A stretch of DNA of 64,000 nt. Origin: JANXLS01 sp035308565. Its GTDB lineage: Bacteria; Planctomycetota; SZUA-567; H5-PLA8. Positions within the stretch are counted from its first letter, which is position 1. Each line of letters opens with the position of its first letter. A program made the position numbers and the translations under genes. Below, in pieces: positions 7,842-15,885 of this stretch. Below the pieces are notes generated by a model. The model was given only the letters and a program-made list of their open reading frames with translations, searched no databases and was not told the origin of the DNA. The stretch covers positions 1 through 64,000 of the forward strand of contig DATGGK010000161.1 of NCBI GenBank assembly GCA_035308565.1. Direction: 5' to 3'.

Positions 7842-9341
7842 ATGCAGAAGAGATTCATGCTTCCATTCCTAAAAGATTTGCGCCAAACGTTGGCCGTTGC
7901 ATTCGCATTGCTTTTTGCGGCGGCTGGGTCACGCGCCGAAGACGCGCCGCAGCAGGCCAAAGCGCCAGTCAAGGATAATGCGAACGAGAGGCACGAGCTT
8001 TTCGAACGCGTGCTAAAGCTCAATCAAGTTCAAGAACCGGAGCTGAGCGCCGGCGAAATGCGCAAGGCGTTCGATGCGCTGATTGCGGCCACGCGCGCGG
8101 AGGTGGAAAAGGCCGAGTCGCCGCGCGAAAAAGTCCGCGCGCTCAACAAAATGCTGCTCGACGAACGCGACGTGAGTTATCTGTCCAACGTGTACTGGCG
8201 CGATGCGACGCTGGCGGCGAGCCTTCTGCGCAAACACGGCAATTGCCTCTCGACATCCACCCTCTATATGGTCGTGGGCGACACGCTGAATCTGCCGATT
8301 CACATGGTCCTGATTCCGCGCCATGCCTTCGTGCGCTGGGACGACGGCAAGGAACGCATCAACATCGAAACCACGAACAAGGGTTTCGAAATGTCAGACA
8401 AGGATTATTTGCGCAACGCCGATCAGCCCTCGGAAGACGACATCGACAAACTGGGCTGGTGCAAGTCGCTCAGCGCCGACGAAGCGCTGGCCGAATTGAA
8501 CGTGACCTGCGCCAATCACCGTTGCGGCGAAAACAAAATCGACGACGCGCTCAATTTTCTGGACAAAGCGCTGCGCCTCGCGCCGGATCGCAGCGATTAC
8601 GCGCTGCAGCGGCTCACGATCATGGCCAGCATTCCCGGCAAGCGCGATGCGGCGCGCCGGCAGATTGTGCGCCTGACCGACGAGCGTCATCGGCGCTCGC
8701 TGCCGCCGTCGGTCGTCACACATGCGCTCACATTTCTGGCCGAAGACGCCGCGGGGGGCGGCGATCATGAAAAGGAGCGCGAGTATCTGTTGGCGGCGTT
8801 CGTGCAGGCGCCCAAGCCGATGCAGCAGAGCGTGCTCAGCCAGTTGGCGTTCTGCCTGCGCGCGCTGAAAGATTATCATGGCGCGGTGCGCTATATGGAA
8901 TTGGCAGTAACGCTATTTCCGGACGACGTGAGCCTCTACAATCTCGCCATTCTGCAAAAAAACGCAGGCGACTTGAAGGGTTCATTGGAGACGATCGACA
9001 AAGCGCTGGCGCTCAACCCGGAAAGTTGGAATTTGCAGATTCTGAAAGCCGGTTATCTCGTCGCCGACGGCCAAAGGGAGCGCGGCACGGAATTGTTCGA
9101 GACGCTCGAGCGCCCTCGGGCGGACGAGGAATTCTGGGCGATTATGCAGTGCGCCTTTTGGGTGCAGTGCCGTGAGCGCGACGAATTCTACGTGAATTTC
9201 GAACACGCGCTGCAGACAGCAAAATCGCCGCGCATCATGGAATGGGTCGATCAGGAACCGGACTTGGATTTTCTGCGCGACGACCTGAAATTTCAGGAAC
9301 TGATTTTGAAGCATCGGCCTCGGCTGATGGATAAGAAGTGA
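7842..9341 (+). CDS. Exported transglutaminase-like protein with TPR repeats
   Basis: About 500 residues. A signal peptide (LRQTLAVAFALLFAAAGSRA) precedes a SirB1/transglutaminase-core-like segment with GNCLSTSTLYMVVGDTLNLP followed by HAFVRWDD and INIETTNKG, which supply the Cys, His and acidic positions of that fold. TPR units follow (ALRLAPDRSDYALQRL; ALALNPESWNLQILKAGY). The combination of this fold with TPRs is known, but the substrate is unknown. ATG 7842 follows GGAGCGCAAC and starts the signal peptide; upstream ATG 7788 gives no sensible leader. Confidence 0.75.
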   Translation: MQKRFMLPFLKDLRQTLAVAFALLFAAAGSRAEDAPQQAKAPVKDNANERHELFERVLKLNQVQEPELSAGEMRKAFDALIAATRAEVEKAESPREKVRALNKMLLDERDVSYLSNVYWRDATLAASLLRKHGNCLSTSTLYMVVGDTLNLPIHMVLIPRHAFVRWDDGKERINIETTNKGFEMSDKDYLRNADQPSEDDIDKLGWCKSLSADEALAELNVTCANHRCGENKIDDALNFLDKALRLAPDRSDYALQRLTIMASIPGKRDAARRQIVRLTDERHRRSLPPSVVTHALTFLAEDAAGGGDHEKEREYLLAAFVQAPKPMQQSVLSQLAFCLRALKDYHGAVRYMELAVTLFPDDVSLYNLAILQKNAGDLKGSLETIDKALALNPESWNLQILKAGYLVADGQRERGTELFETLERPRADEEFWAIMQCAFWVQCRERDEFYVNFEHALQTAKSPRIMEWVDQEPDLDFLRDDLKFQELILKHRPRLMDKK

Positions 9342-9496
9342 GGATTTTTTTGTGTCGCATTTAACTATCCAAAGTTATAATCCTGGGGAATATTCTAACG
9401 GTTCTCGTCAGGGCGGTCGCCTCGGTCGTTAGTTGTGGTCGCAAATGCGCAATCTGTAGGTATTGATAGAAAGGCGTCGATAGGAATGCTGCGTAA

Positions 9497-9844
9497 ATGA
9501 GAATTGTTCGTCGTATCGTATCCATATTCCTCTTTTGCTGTATTTTTTACGCAATTATCTTCATCTATTTGAGCCCCTTTCTCCTGGCCTTTTGGTTCGC
9601 GATACATTCGTTTCGCACGGCGTCATGGTCTACAAACTTAATTTGTCTGCTTGTTTTGGTGACAGTTCCTTCTTTATTATTCCCACCATTGTTGAAACGC
9701 ATTATCAAATCGAGCACAATGATAAAATTAGTCAAACTATTGGATCGTATTGGGAACAATGGGACACTGCTAAATAGAAAAACTGAAGTTGATGTTACGG
9801 CTCAGCCACCAGCGCCATCGTCCCAATCTGATTCGCCAAATTAG
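9497..9844 (+). CDS. Small membrane protein, unknown, in A+T-rich DNA
   Basis: 115 residues with two hydrophobic segments (residues 5-38 and 48-65) and a hydrophilic Pro/Ser-rich tail. No family recognised. The DNA from about 9345 to 9845 is clearly richer in A+T than its neighbours and uses A/T-ending codons, unlike the rest of the window, so it may be recently acquired or weakly expressed. The ribosome site is weak. An alternative frame at 9535-9777 is less convincing. Confidence 0.5.
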   Translation: MRIVRRIVSIFLFCCIFYAIIFIYLSPFLLAFWFAIHSFRTASWSTNLICLLVLVTVPSLLFPPLLKRIIKSSTMIKLVKLLDRIGNNGTLLNRKTEVDVTAQPPAPSSQSDSPN

Positions 9845-9904
9845 CCTTGAACTGCGGGCGAAGTGTAACGGAGCTAAAAGTCCATCTCATAAGGAGTCGC
9901 CTCC

Positions 9905-11080
9905 ATGTTGACCTCATTCCGCCCCAATCCCTTCGGCGCGGCAGTTTTCGCGCTCGTCCTCTGTACGCTGGGCGCAGCCCGCGCCGCCGACGACAACATC
10001 GACTGGCGCAAGACGCAGGATCTTTTCCAACGCTCCAATCGCGGCGAGAAGCTTTCCGCTGACGATCAGGCGTACCTCGACCACGCCAAAGAAGTGCGCC
10101 AGAAACTCATCGCGGAAGGCAAAGCGCCCTGGAAGGATCAGGCCACCGCCGGCAACAACAACGCTGGCCCCGCGAAGCTAGCGCCGATGGTCGGCAAATC
10201 GCCGACGGGATTGATTCCGCTCACCGAATTGGGCGCTGAAAAATACAAGGGTGAGGACGGCGGTCTTTATGGCGGCGGCAAGAACGAACCTCCGCCCGAA
10301 CACGCCGAGGCGGCGGCGAAGGAACTCGCCAAAATTGTGCCGCTCGACGCCGACGGAAATCCAGCCGGCACGGGCAAGATCGTGTTCATCGGAATCGGCA
10401 TGTCGAACACAACGCAGGAATTTTCGCGCTTCAAACAGGTCGCCGACGCTGATGCCGACAAGGCGACGAATCTCGTGATCGTCGATGGCGCGCAAGGCGG
10501 AAAAGCCGCGCGTCAATGGGCCGACGAAAGCGTGTGGCAGGTGGCGGAGCAGCGCCTCAAAGCGGCGGGGATGAGCGCAAAACAAGTGCAAGTTGCGTGG
10601 ATCAAACAGGCGAATATTCAGCCGACTGGCGAGACGCTGGATCACGCACGGGCATTGCATAAGGACATGGAGACGCTGCTGCATCTAGCTAAAAAGCATT
10701 ACCCGAATCTGCGCGTCGCATATCTGTCCAGCCGTATTTATGCCGGCTACGCGCGTTCGCGGCTGAATCCCGAACCATTTGCGTACGAAGGCGCGTTCGC
10801 GATGCGCTGGCTGATTCTGGATCAGATCAAAAAAGAAGCGAAGCTCAACTACGAATCGTCGCGCGGAGAGGTGGTTTCGCCGCTGCTGCTTTGGGGACCG
10901 TATCTCTGGGCCGACGGCATGAACGCGCGGAAAGCGGACGGGCTTGTCTATGAAGAAAAGGATTTCGGGCCGGACGGCACGCATCCGAGCAACAGCGGAC
11001 GAGACAAAGTCGCCAATCTGCTGCTGAGTTTTCTGAAAACTGACGCGGGCGCGAAGACGTGGTTCACCGGCAAGAAATAA
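9905..11080 (+). CDS. Exported SGNH-hydrolase-like protein
   Basis: 391 residues starting at an ATG preceded by AAGGAG. A signal peptide (AAVFALVLCTLGAARA) precedes a charged region and then a domain with IVFIGIGMSN (possible nucleophile Ser), VDGAQGGKAARQW and a late DGTHPSNSGRDKVANLL block. The first and last resemble blocks I and V of SGNH/GDSL enzymes, where Asp and His complete the triad. The overall family is not one I can name, and esterase activity is inferred only from these blocks. Confidence 0.6.
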   Translation: MLTSFRPNPFGAAVFALVLCTLGAARAADDNIDWRKTQDLFQRSNRGEKLSADDQAYLDHAKEVRQKLIAEGKAPWKDQATAGNNNAGPAKLAPMVGKSPTGLIPLTELGAEKYKGEDGGLYGGGKNEPPPEHAEAAAKELAKIVPLDADGNPAGTGKIVFIGIGMSNTTQEFSRFKQVADADADKATNLVIVDGAQGGKAARQWADESVWQVAEQRLKAAGMSAKQVQVAWIKQANIQPTGETLDHARALHKDMETLLHLAKKHYPNLRVAYLSSRIYAGYARSRLNPEPFAYEGAFAMRWLILDQIKKEAKLNYESSRGEVVSPLLLWGPYLWADGMNARKADGLVYEEKDFGPDGTHPSNSGRDKVANLLLSFLKTDAGAKTWFTGKK

Positions 11081-11137
11081 CCCCGTGGTGCCGGCGTCCC
11101 GCCTGCACAATTCGAATCCTGGATTCCCGCGTAGTGA

Positions 11138-11165
11138 AAAACGGCGGCCCAAACGCCGCCGTTTT
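11138..11165. terminator. Bidirectional Rho-independent terminator
   Basis: AAAACGGCGG and CCGCCGTTTT form a perfect 10-base stem around an 8-base loop, with A and T runs on either side. It lies between two convergent genes (the SGNH-like protein and the small basic protein), so it can serve both. Confidence 0.8.
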
Positions 11166-11170
11166 CCTTA

Positions 11171-11202
11171 GACTTTCGACTGTTTCGATATTCGACTATT
11201 TC
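11171..11202. repeat. GACTTTCGACT-type simple-word repeat
   Basis: GACTTTCGACTGTTTCGATA and TTCGACTATTTC share words with the larger copy at 17911-18001 and the fragment at 35514-35530. The stop codon of the small basic protein lies inside it. Confidence 0.5.
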
Positions 11203-11501
11203 TTCGCCGCCGGCTTGGCCGCGGGCGCTGCCGCCGCCTTCGCTGCTGGAGCCGCCGCTGCTGCAGCGGGAGCCGCTGCGCCGGCCGCCGGAGCCGCCGC
11301 GCCCTCCGCCGCTTCCTTCTTCGCCGCTTTTTTCTTGGCCGCGACCTTGATGCTCTTGACTTTGCGCAACCCCAGCACGCTGTTCTGCCCCTCGCGCCAT
11401 CCGCCGCCGTCTTCGAGAATCTTGATCCGCTCCGAGCGCTTCAGGACGTTGCGGTGCTTCGTCAACGATCCGCCCGTGCGCAAACTTTTGTGTACCGACA
11501 C
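11196..11501 (-). CDS. PVC-type small basic protein with Ala/Pro/Lys tail
   Basis: 101 residues from a GTG start with AAGGGG upstream. Residues 1-55 (SVHKSLRTGG, HRNVLKRSERI, GQNSVLGLRKVKSIKV) match the small basic protein known from Verrucomicrobiota, Chlamydiae and Planctomycetota, of unknown function. The last 45 residues are Ala/Pro/Lys repeats (KAAKK, AAAPAAG, PAAKPAAKK) like the tails of histone-H1-like or extended ribosomal proteins. This suggests nucleic-acid binding, which is inference. Family recognition is from memory of the conserved core. Confidence 0.75.
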   Translation of the reverse strand: MSVHKSLRTGGSLTKHRNVLKRSERIKILEDGGGWREGQNSVLGLRKVKSIKVAAKKKAAKKEAAEGAAAPAAGAAAPAAAAAAPAAKAAAAPAAKPAAKK

Positions 11502-11600
11502 GTGTCACCCCTTCCGTGGCACCGGCGAATCGACACCGGCGATAAATCTGTTTTGCCTATAAAACAAAAACCCCGCGCGTGCATCCGGCGAGGGACCATA

Positions 11601-11628
11601 CTTATAGTGGGTGGAGCGCGCTTTTCAA
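11601..11628 (-). promoter_or_regulatory. Candidate promoter of the small basic protein gene
   Basis: On the minus strand TTGAAA (11628-11623) and TATAAG (11606-11601) are 16 bases apart, close to the sigma-70 consensus, about 100 bases upstream of the GTG start. No experimental support. Confidence 0.4.
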
Positions 11629-11641
11629 GAGCCAAACCGGG

Positions 11642-11819
11642 CAAATTCTCCTTCGTGTCCTTTGTGCCTTCGCGCATTTTGTGTTAAAAAGTCTTCTCAC
11701 GCAAAGGCGCAGAGAAGAAAAAGAAAGAATTGGTTTTAAGATTGTTGGAAAAGTGAGACTTGCCGTTTTGCAATTCTCTTGCGTTTCCGTTCTCCGCGCC
11801 TTTGCGCCTCTGCGTGAGA
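11642..11819. repeat. CACGCAAAGGCGCAGAG inverted simple-word repeat
   Basis: The arm TCTCACGCAAAGGCGCAGAG (11695-11714) faces its complement-like arm CGCCTTTGCGCCTCTGCG (11798-11815). A related stretch (TTCGTGTCCTTTGTGCCTTC) precedes it. It fills the 342-base gap between the divergent small basic protein and hom genes and adds a spurious N-terminal extension to the hom frame. Confidence 0.65.
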
Positions 11820-11843
11820 CTTTTCGGCAGCTTGGATTCTCGA

Positions 11844-13175
11844 ATGAACCACAGCCCAAAAATATTCAAGCTCGGCATGCTCGGCCTCGGCACCGTCGGC
11901 GCGGGCGTCGCGAAAATCCTGCGCGAAAGCCGCCCGCCGCTCGTGGACAAAACGGGACTCGACATCCGCCTGCACAAAATTGCTGTGCGCGATTTGAAAA
12001 AAGCTCGCGCGCTGCCGGTCGATCCGGCGCTGCTTACCGACGATGCCATGTCCGTCGCCACCGATCCGGAGATCGATATTCTCGTCGAAGTCATTGGCGG
12101 AATCGATCCGGCTCGCACGCTGCTGGCCGCGGCGTTGAATTCCGCCAAATCTGTTGTCACTGCTAACAAAGCGCTGCTCGCCACGCACGGCAAAGAACTC
12201 TTCGAGTTGGCACTCGCGAAAAAAGTCTCCATCGGCTTCGAAGCTTCCGTCTGCGGCGGCGTGCCCGTCGTCGATGCGATTCGCGACGGACTTGTGGCCA
12301 ACCGCATCGAAAGCATCCACGCCATTTTGAACGGCACGACGAATTACATTCTTACGCGCATGATCCAAAGCCAGGCCCCGTATGCGCAAGCGCTCTGCGA
12401 AGCGCAAGCCAAAGGCTACGCCGAAGCCGATCCGTCTACGGATGTGAAAGGAATCGACGCCGGCCACAAACTCACGCTGCTCTCGAATCTCGCGTTTCAC
12501 TCAATCTTTGATTTCGGCGAAGCGCACATCGAAGGAATCGACAACGTCAACATCGATGACATTCGTTTCGCCGGCGAATTGGGCTACACGCTGAAACTGC
12601 TCGGCATTGCCAAACGTCGCATCCCCGGCGCCGATCCGGACGAATACCCCGGCGGCCTTGAGTTGCGCGTGCACCCGACGCTGATCCCGACTGCGCACCC
12701 GCTCGCCAACGTCCGCGACGTCTTCAACGCCGTGCTCGTCCGCGGCGATGCCACCGGCGAAGTAATGCTCTACGGCCGCGGCGCGGGCATGATGCCGACG
12801 GCGAGCGCGATCATCGCCGACATCGTGGACGCCGCCCGCGGCAGCGCGCGACAGGCGTTCACGAAATTACAATTCTTTCAAAACCCGCGCGCCGATCTGC
12901 CCGTGATTCCAATGAGCAAAACGCGCAGCCGCTACTACGTCCGCTTCCGCGTCGCGGACCAGCCCGGCGCCATGGGAAAAATTGCCACAGTGATCGGCGA
13001 AAAGGGCGTCTCGATTGCGTCCGTGATTCAAAAAGAACCGCACGAAAGCGGCGACGTGCCGATCGTGATGCTCACGCACAACACGATTGAAGAACGCTTC
13101 CGCGCGGCGCTGACCGAGATTGAAAAGCTGCCTTTTGTGCGCAGGCCGAGTTGCTTTTTCAGGGTGGAGGATTGA
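11844..13175 (+). CDS. hom: Homoserine dehydrogenase with ACT domain
   Basis: 443 residues. The Rossmann domain begins LGMLGLGTVGAGVAKIL. The catalytic region has KSVVTANKALLATHG and GTTNYILTRM, and the last 80 residues form an ACT domain (VADQPGAMGKIATVIGEKGVSIASV). The enzyme reduces aspartate semialdehyde to homoserine for threonine and methionine synthesis, and the ACT domain usually gives threonine feedback. It is not fused to aspartokinase. I use ATG 11844 because the longer frame from 11760 is derived from the upstream repeat. Its TGA is followed directly by the GTG of the next gene. Confidence 0.95.
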   Translation: MNHSPKIFKLGMLGLGTVGAGVAKILRESRPPLVDKTGLDIRLHKIAVRDLKKARALPVDPALLTDDAMSVATDPEIDILVEVIGGIDPARTLLAAALNSAKSVVTANKALLATHGKELFELALAKKVSIGFEASVCGGVPVVDAIRDGLVANRIESIHAILNGTTNYILTRMIQSQAPYAQALCEAQAKGYAEADPSTDVKGIDAGHKLTLLSNLAFHSIFDFGEAHIEGIDNVNIDDIRFAGELGYTLKLLGIAKRRIPGADPDEYPGGLELRVHPTLIPTAHPLANVRDVFNAVLVRGDATGEVMLYGRGAGMMPTASAIIADIVDAARGSARQAFTKLQFFQNPRADLPVIPMSKTRSRYYVRFRVADQPGAMGKIATVIGEKGVSIASVIQKEPHESGDVPIVMLTHNTIEERFRAALTEIEKLPFVRRPSCFFRVED

Positions 13176-14213
13176 GTGCTGAGAAAACTCGCCTTGGCAC
13201 CAATTGCTTGTGCGCTCGCGGTTCTATGTGGCTGCGGCGACGGCCCTGCCGCCGACAAAACCATCGTCGTCTACTCCCCGCACGGCAAGCTGCTCGAAAC
13301 CGACACCAAAACCCGCTTCGAAGCCGCGCATCCCGGCTGGACGGTCGTCTTTCAAGACATGGGCGGCGGCGACATTTACCCAAAAATTAGAGCCGAAAAA
13401 TCACGCCCGCGCGCGGACCTGTGGTGGGGCGGATCGCTGGGCGATTTCAAGCGCGCCGAATCCGAAGGCCTGCTGGACGCTTACACGCCCGCCTGGTCCG
13501 CGAGTCTGCCCGGGAATGCGAAGAGTCCCACCGGCGGATGGACGGCCACTTTCGTGACGCCGGAGATTATCATGTTCAATCCAAAGAAAATCGCGCGCGC
13601 CGAAGTGCCGACCGATTGGGATGGATTGCTCGATCCCAAATGGAAGGGCCGCATCGCCATTCGCGACGCGAAGGCCAGTTCGACCATGAAGCTGATTTTC
13701 GGCGCGCTAATTCTGCGCGAAAAAAACCGGCATGGTTCAATCGATGCTGGATTCGATTATTTGAAAAAGCTTCACGCCATTACCGGGTATTATGCCGCCA
13801 GTCCTGAGTTGCTCGCGCAAGCGCTGGTGGACGAAGGGCCCTACGCGCTCACGCCATGGACACTGGTCGATGCGTTGGAGTTGCGCGACAGTCGCGGGAA
13901 GCCAATCGATTTTGTGATTCCGAACGAAACCATGGTCAACATCGAGCCGATCGCGTTGATCAAGAACGGTCTGAATGCGGAAGGCGCGAAGCTGCTCTAC
14001 GATTTCATCAACGATCCGCAGCAGCTTGAACTGATGGCGAAGGAACGCGGGCGCATTCCCGCGCGCAGCGACATTCCGCGCGAGAAGCTGCCGGAGTGGA
14101 TGCGGGAGCTCAAACTCAATCCAATGAAAATCGACACGAGCGAATTCGAGAAACACATCGACGAATGGATGGAGCGCTGGGATACGGAAGTGAAGCGGAA
14201 GGGCGGGGGGTGA
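13176..14213 (+). CDS. Extracellular solute-binding lipoprotein (iron/spermidine-type ABC)
   Basis: 345 residues from a GTG abutting the hom stop, with GGTGGAGG upstream. The lipobox LCGC places the mature lipid-anchored Cys near residue 20. The fold phrases (IVVYSPHG, DLWWGGSLGDF, LLDAYTPAWS, MFNPKKIARAEVP, GPYALTPWTLVDALE) match the family of Fe(III)- or phosphonate-like periplasmic binding proteins. No ABC permease or ATPase lies nearby, so the ligand is unknown. Coupling to hom by zero spacing may be only transcriptional convenience. Confidence 0.8.
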   Translation: MLRKLALAPIACALAVLCGCGDGPAADKTIVVYSPHGKLLETDTKTRFEAAHPGWTVVFQDMGGGDIYPKIRAEKSRPRADLWWGGSLGDFKRAESEGLLDAYTPAWSASLPGNAKSPTGGWTATFVTPEIIMFNPKKIARAEVPTDWDGLLDPKWKGRIAIRDAKASSTMKLIFGALILREKNRHGSIDAGFDYLKKLHAITGYYAASPELLAQALVDEGPYALTPWTLVDALELRDSRGKPIDFVIPNETMVNIEPIALIKNGLNAEGAKLLYDFINDPQQLELMAKERGRIPARSDIPREKLPEWMRELKLNPMKIDTSEFEKHIDEWMERWDTEVKRKGGG

Positions 14214-14283
14214 TTTGCGAATCGCTGCGGCTTGCGCTAAAGTATCCGCTTCGTTTTGCGTTCGATAAAATTGAAGGATCGAC

Positions 14284-15822
14284 ATGAGCCAGGACAAGAA
14301 AAAACCAAAGCTCTCCGCCGAACCGGAGGTCATGGAAAAAATCGTCTCGCTGTGCAAACAGCGCGGATTCGTCTTTCAGTCGTCTGAAATCTACGGCGGA
14401 CTGAAGAGCTGCTACGATTACGGCCCGCTCGGCGCGGAACTCAAGCGCAACGTCAAGGCCGAATGGTGGCGCACCATGGTCCACGGCCGCGAGGACATCG
14501 TCGGCATCGACGCCAGCATCATCATGCACCCGAACGTATGGCGCGCGAGCGGCCATCTCGCCGGCTTCACCGATCCGATGGTCGATTGCAAAGATTGCAA
14601 AGAACGCGGTCGCGCTGACAAGTGGCCGACAGCGCCAGAAGGCACGGAAGTCGAATACAAAGTCATCGTCGATCATCAGACCGGCAAAAAGGAAACGCGC
14701 AAAGGCGCAGTCGGCAAGCTCGGCATCATCTGTCCGAATTGCGGCAGCCCGAATCTGTCGGACATTCGCCGCTTCAACATGATGTTCCGCACCTCGCTCG
14801 GCAGCGTGGACAACATCGAATCAATTTCGAAAGCGCTCGAAGGCAAAAATCTCAGCGGCGACGACTTGAAAAAAGCTATTGCCGACGCGATCAATGAGAC
14901 TGCGGTCTATCTGCGACCCGAAACCGCGCAGGCCATGTTCACGAATTTTTTGAACGTGCAGACCAGCATGAGAATGAAGCCGCCGTTCGGCATCGCGCAG
15001 CAGGGCAAAAGCTTTCGAAACGAAATCACCGTCGAACATTTCACCTTCCGCTCGTGCGAGTTCGAGCAGATGGAGATGGAGTATTTCGTCCCGCCGCCGC
15101 AGTACGCTGAAGAAGGCAAGGACGACATGTACTGGTACAACTATTGGTGCCAGCAGCGCATCAACTGGTACAGTTCGCTCGGCATTCGCAAGGAAAAGCT
15201 GCGCCTGCGCCCGCACGAGGCGAGTGAACTGGCGCATTACGCGAAAGCGTGCAGCGATGTTGAATACGATTACCCGTGGGGCTGGGGCGAACTCGAAGGC
15301 ATCGCGCATCGCAGCGACTACGATTTAAAACAACACGAACAGCACAGCGGCAAGAAGCTCACATTCTTCGATTCGCAGAAGAACGCGCACTATCATCCCT
15401 ACGTGATCGAACCCGCCGCCGGAGCCGACCGCGCGACGCTTGCGTTCATGCTCGACGCCTACACCGAAGAACCGCCGCCGCCCGGCACGAACGAGGGCCG
15501 CACGGTTTTGAAACTGCATCCGCGATTGTCACCAATCAAGGTCGCTGTGTTCCCGCTCGTGAAAAAAGACGGGATGCCCGAATCGGCGCGCAAAATCATC
15601 GCGGAATTCCATAAGCATCAGATCAACGCGGCCTATGATGAGAAAGACACAGTCGGTCGGCGCTATCGCCGGCAGGACGAATGCGGCACGCCTTACTGCA
15701 TCACTGTCGATGGCCAGACTGCGCAGGACGGCTCCGTCACCATTCGCGACCGTGACACGATGCAGCAGGAACGCATTCAAATCGACGGCGCGGTCGAAGC
15801 GGTGCGGAAACGATTGGCGTGA
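14284..15822 (+). CDS. glyQS: Glycyl-tRNA synthetase (alpha2, GlyQS type)
   Basis: 512 residues. Class II catalytic motifs are present: FQSSEIYGGLKSCYDYGPLG, the FRNEITVEHFTFRSCEFEQME region (motif 2) and the C-terminal anticodon-binding domain (PRLSPIKVAVFPLVKK). Two CxxC pairs (CKDCKERG and CPNCGSP) in the insertion could bind zinc. It charges tRNA-Gly and is of the dimeric type found in archaea, eukaryotes and some bacteria rather than the GlyQ+GlyS tetramer. It ends next to a palindromic repeat at 15824. Confidence 0.96.
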   Translation: MSQDKKKPKLSAEPEVMEKIVSLCKQRGFVFQSSEIYGGLKSCYDYGPLGAELKRNVKAEWWRTMVHGREDIVGIDASIIMHPNVWRASGHLAGFTDPMVDCKDCKERGRADKWPTAPEGTEVEYKVIVDHQTGKKETRKGAVGKLGIICPNCGSPNLSDIRRFNMMFRTSLGSVDNIESISKALEGKNLSGDDLKKAIADAINETAVYLRPETAQAMFTNFLNVQTSMRMKPPFGIAQQGKSFRNEITVEHFTFRSCEFEQMEMEYFVPPPQYAEEGKDDMYWYNYWCQQRINWYSSLGIRKEKLRLRPHEASELAHYAKACSDVEYDYPWGWGELEGIAHRSDYDLKQHEQHSGKKLTFFDSQKNAHYHPYVIEPAAGADRATLAFMLDAYTEEPPPPGTNEGRTVLKLHPRLSPIKVAVFPLVKKDGMPESARKIIAEFHKHQINAAYDEKDTVGRRYRRQDECGTPYCITVDGQTAQDGSVTIRDRDTMQQERIQIDGAVEAVRKRLA

Positions 15823-15823
15823 A

Positions 15824-15882
15824 GTCGGACGGCTTTCTGAGCCGTCTAAGCTCACACAACAACGACTCGGAGAGCCGTCCTA
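15824..15882. repeat. Interrupted palindrome (GGACGGCT...AGCCGTCC)
   Basis: The first hairpin, GACGGCTTTCTGAGCCGTC, is followed by a second arm GGAGAGCCGTCCTAC that is complementary to the outer sequence. It lies between the convergent glyQS and SGNH-hydrolase genes and may act as a terminator. Confidence 0.6.
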
Positions 15883-15885
15883 CTT

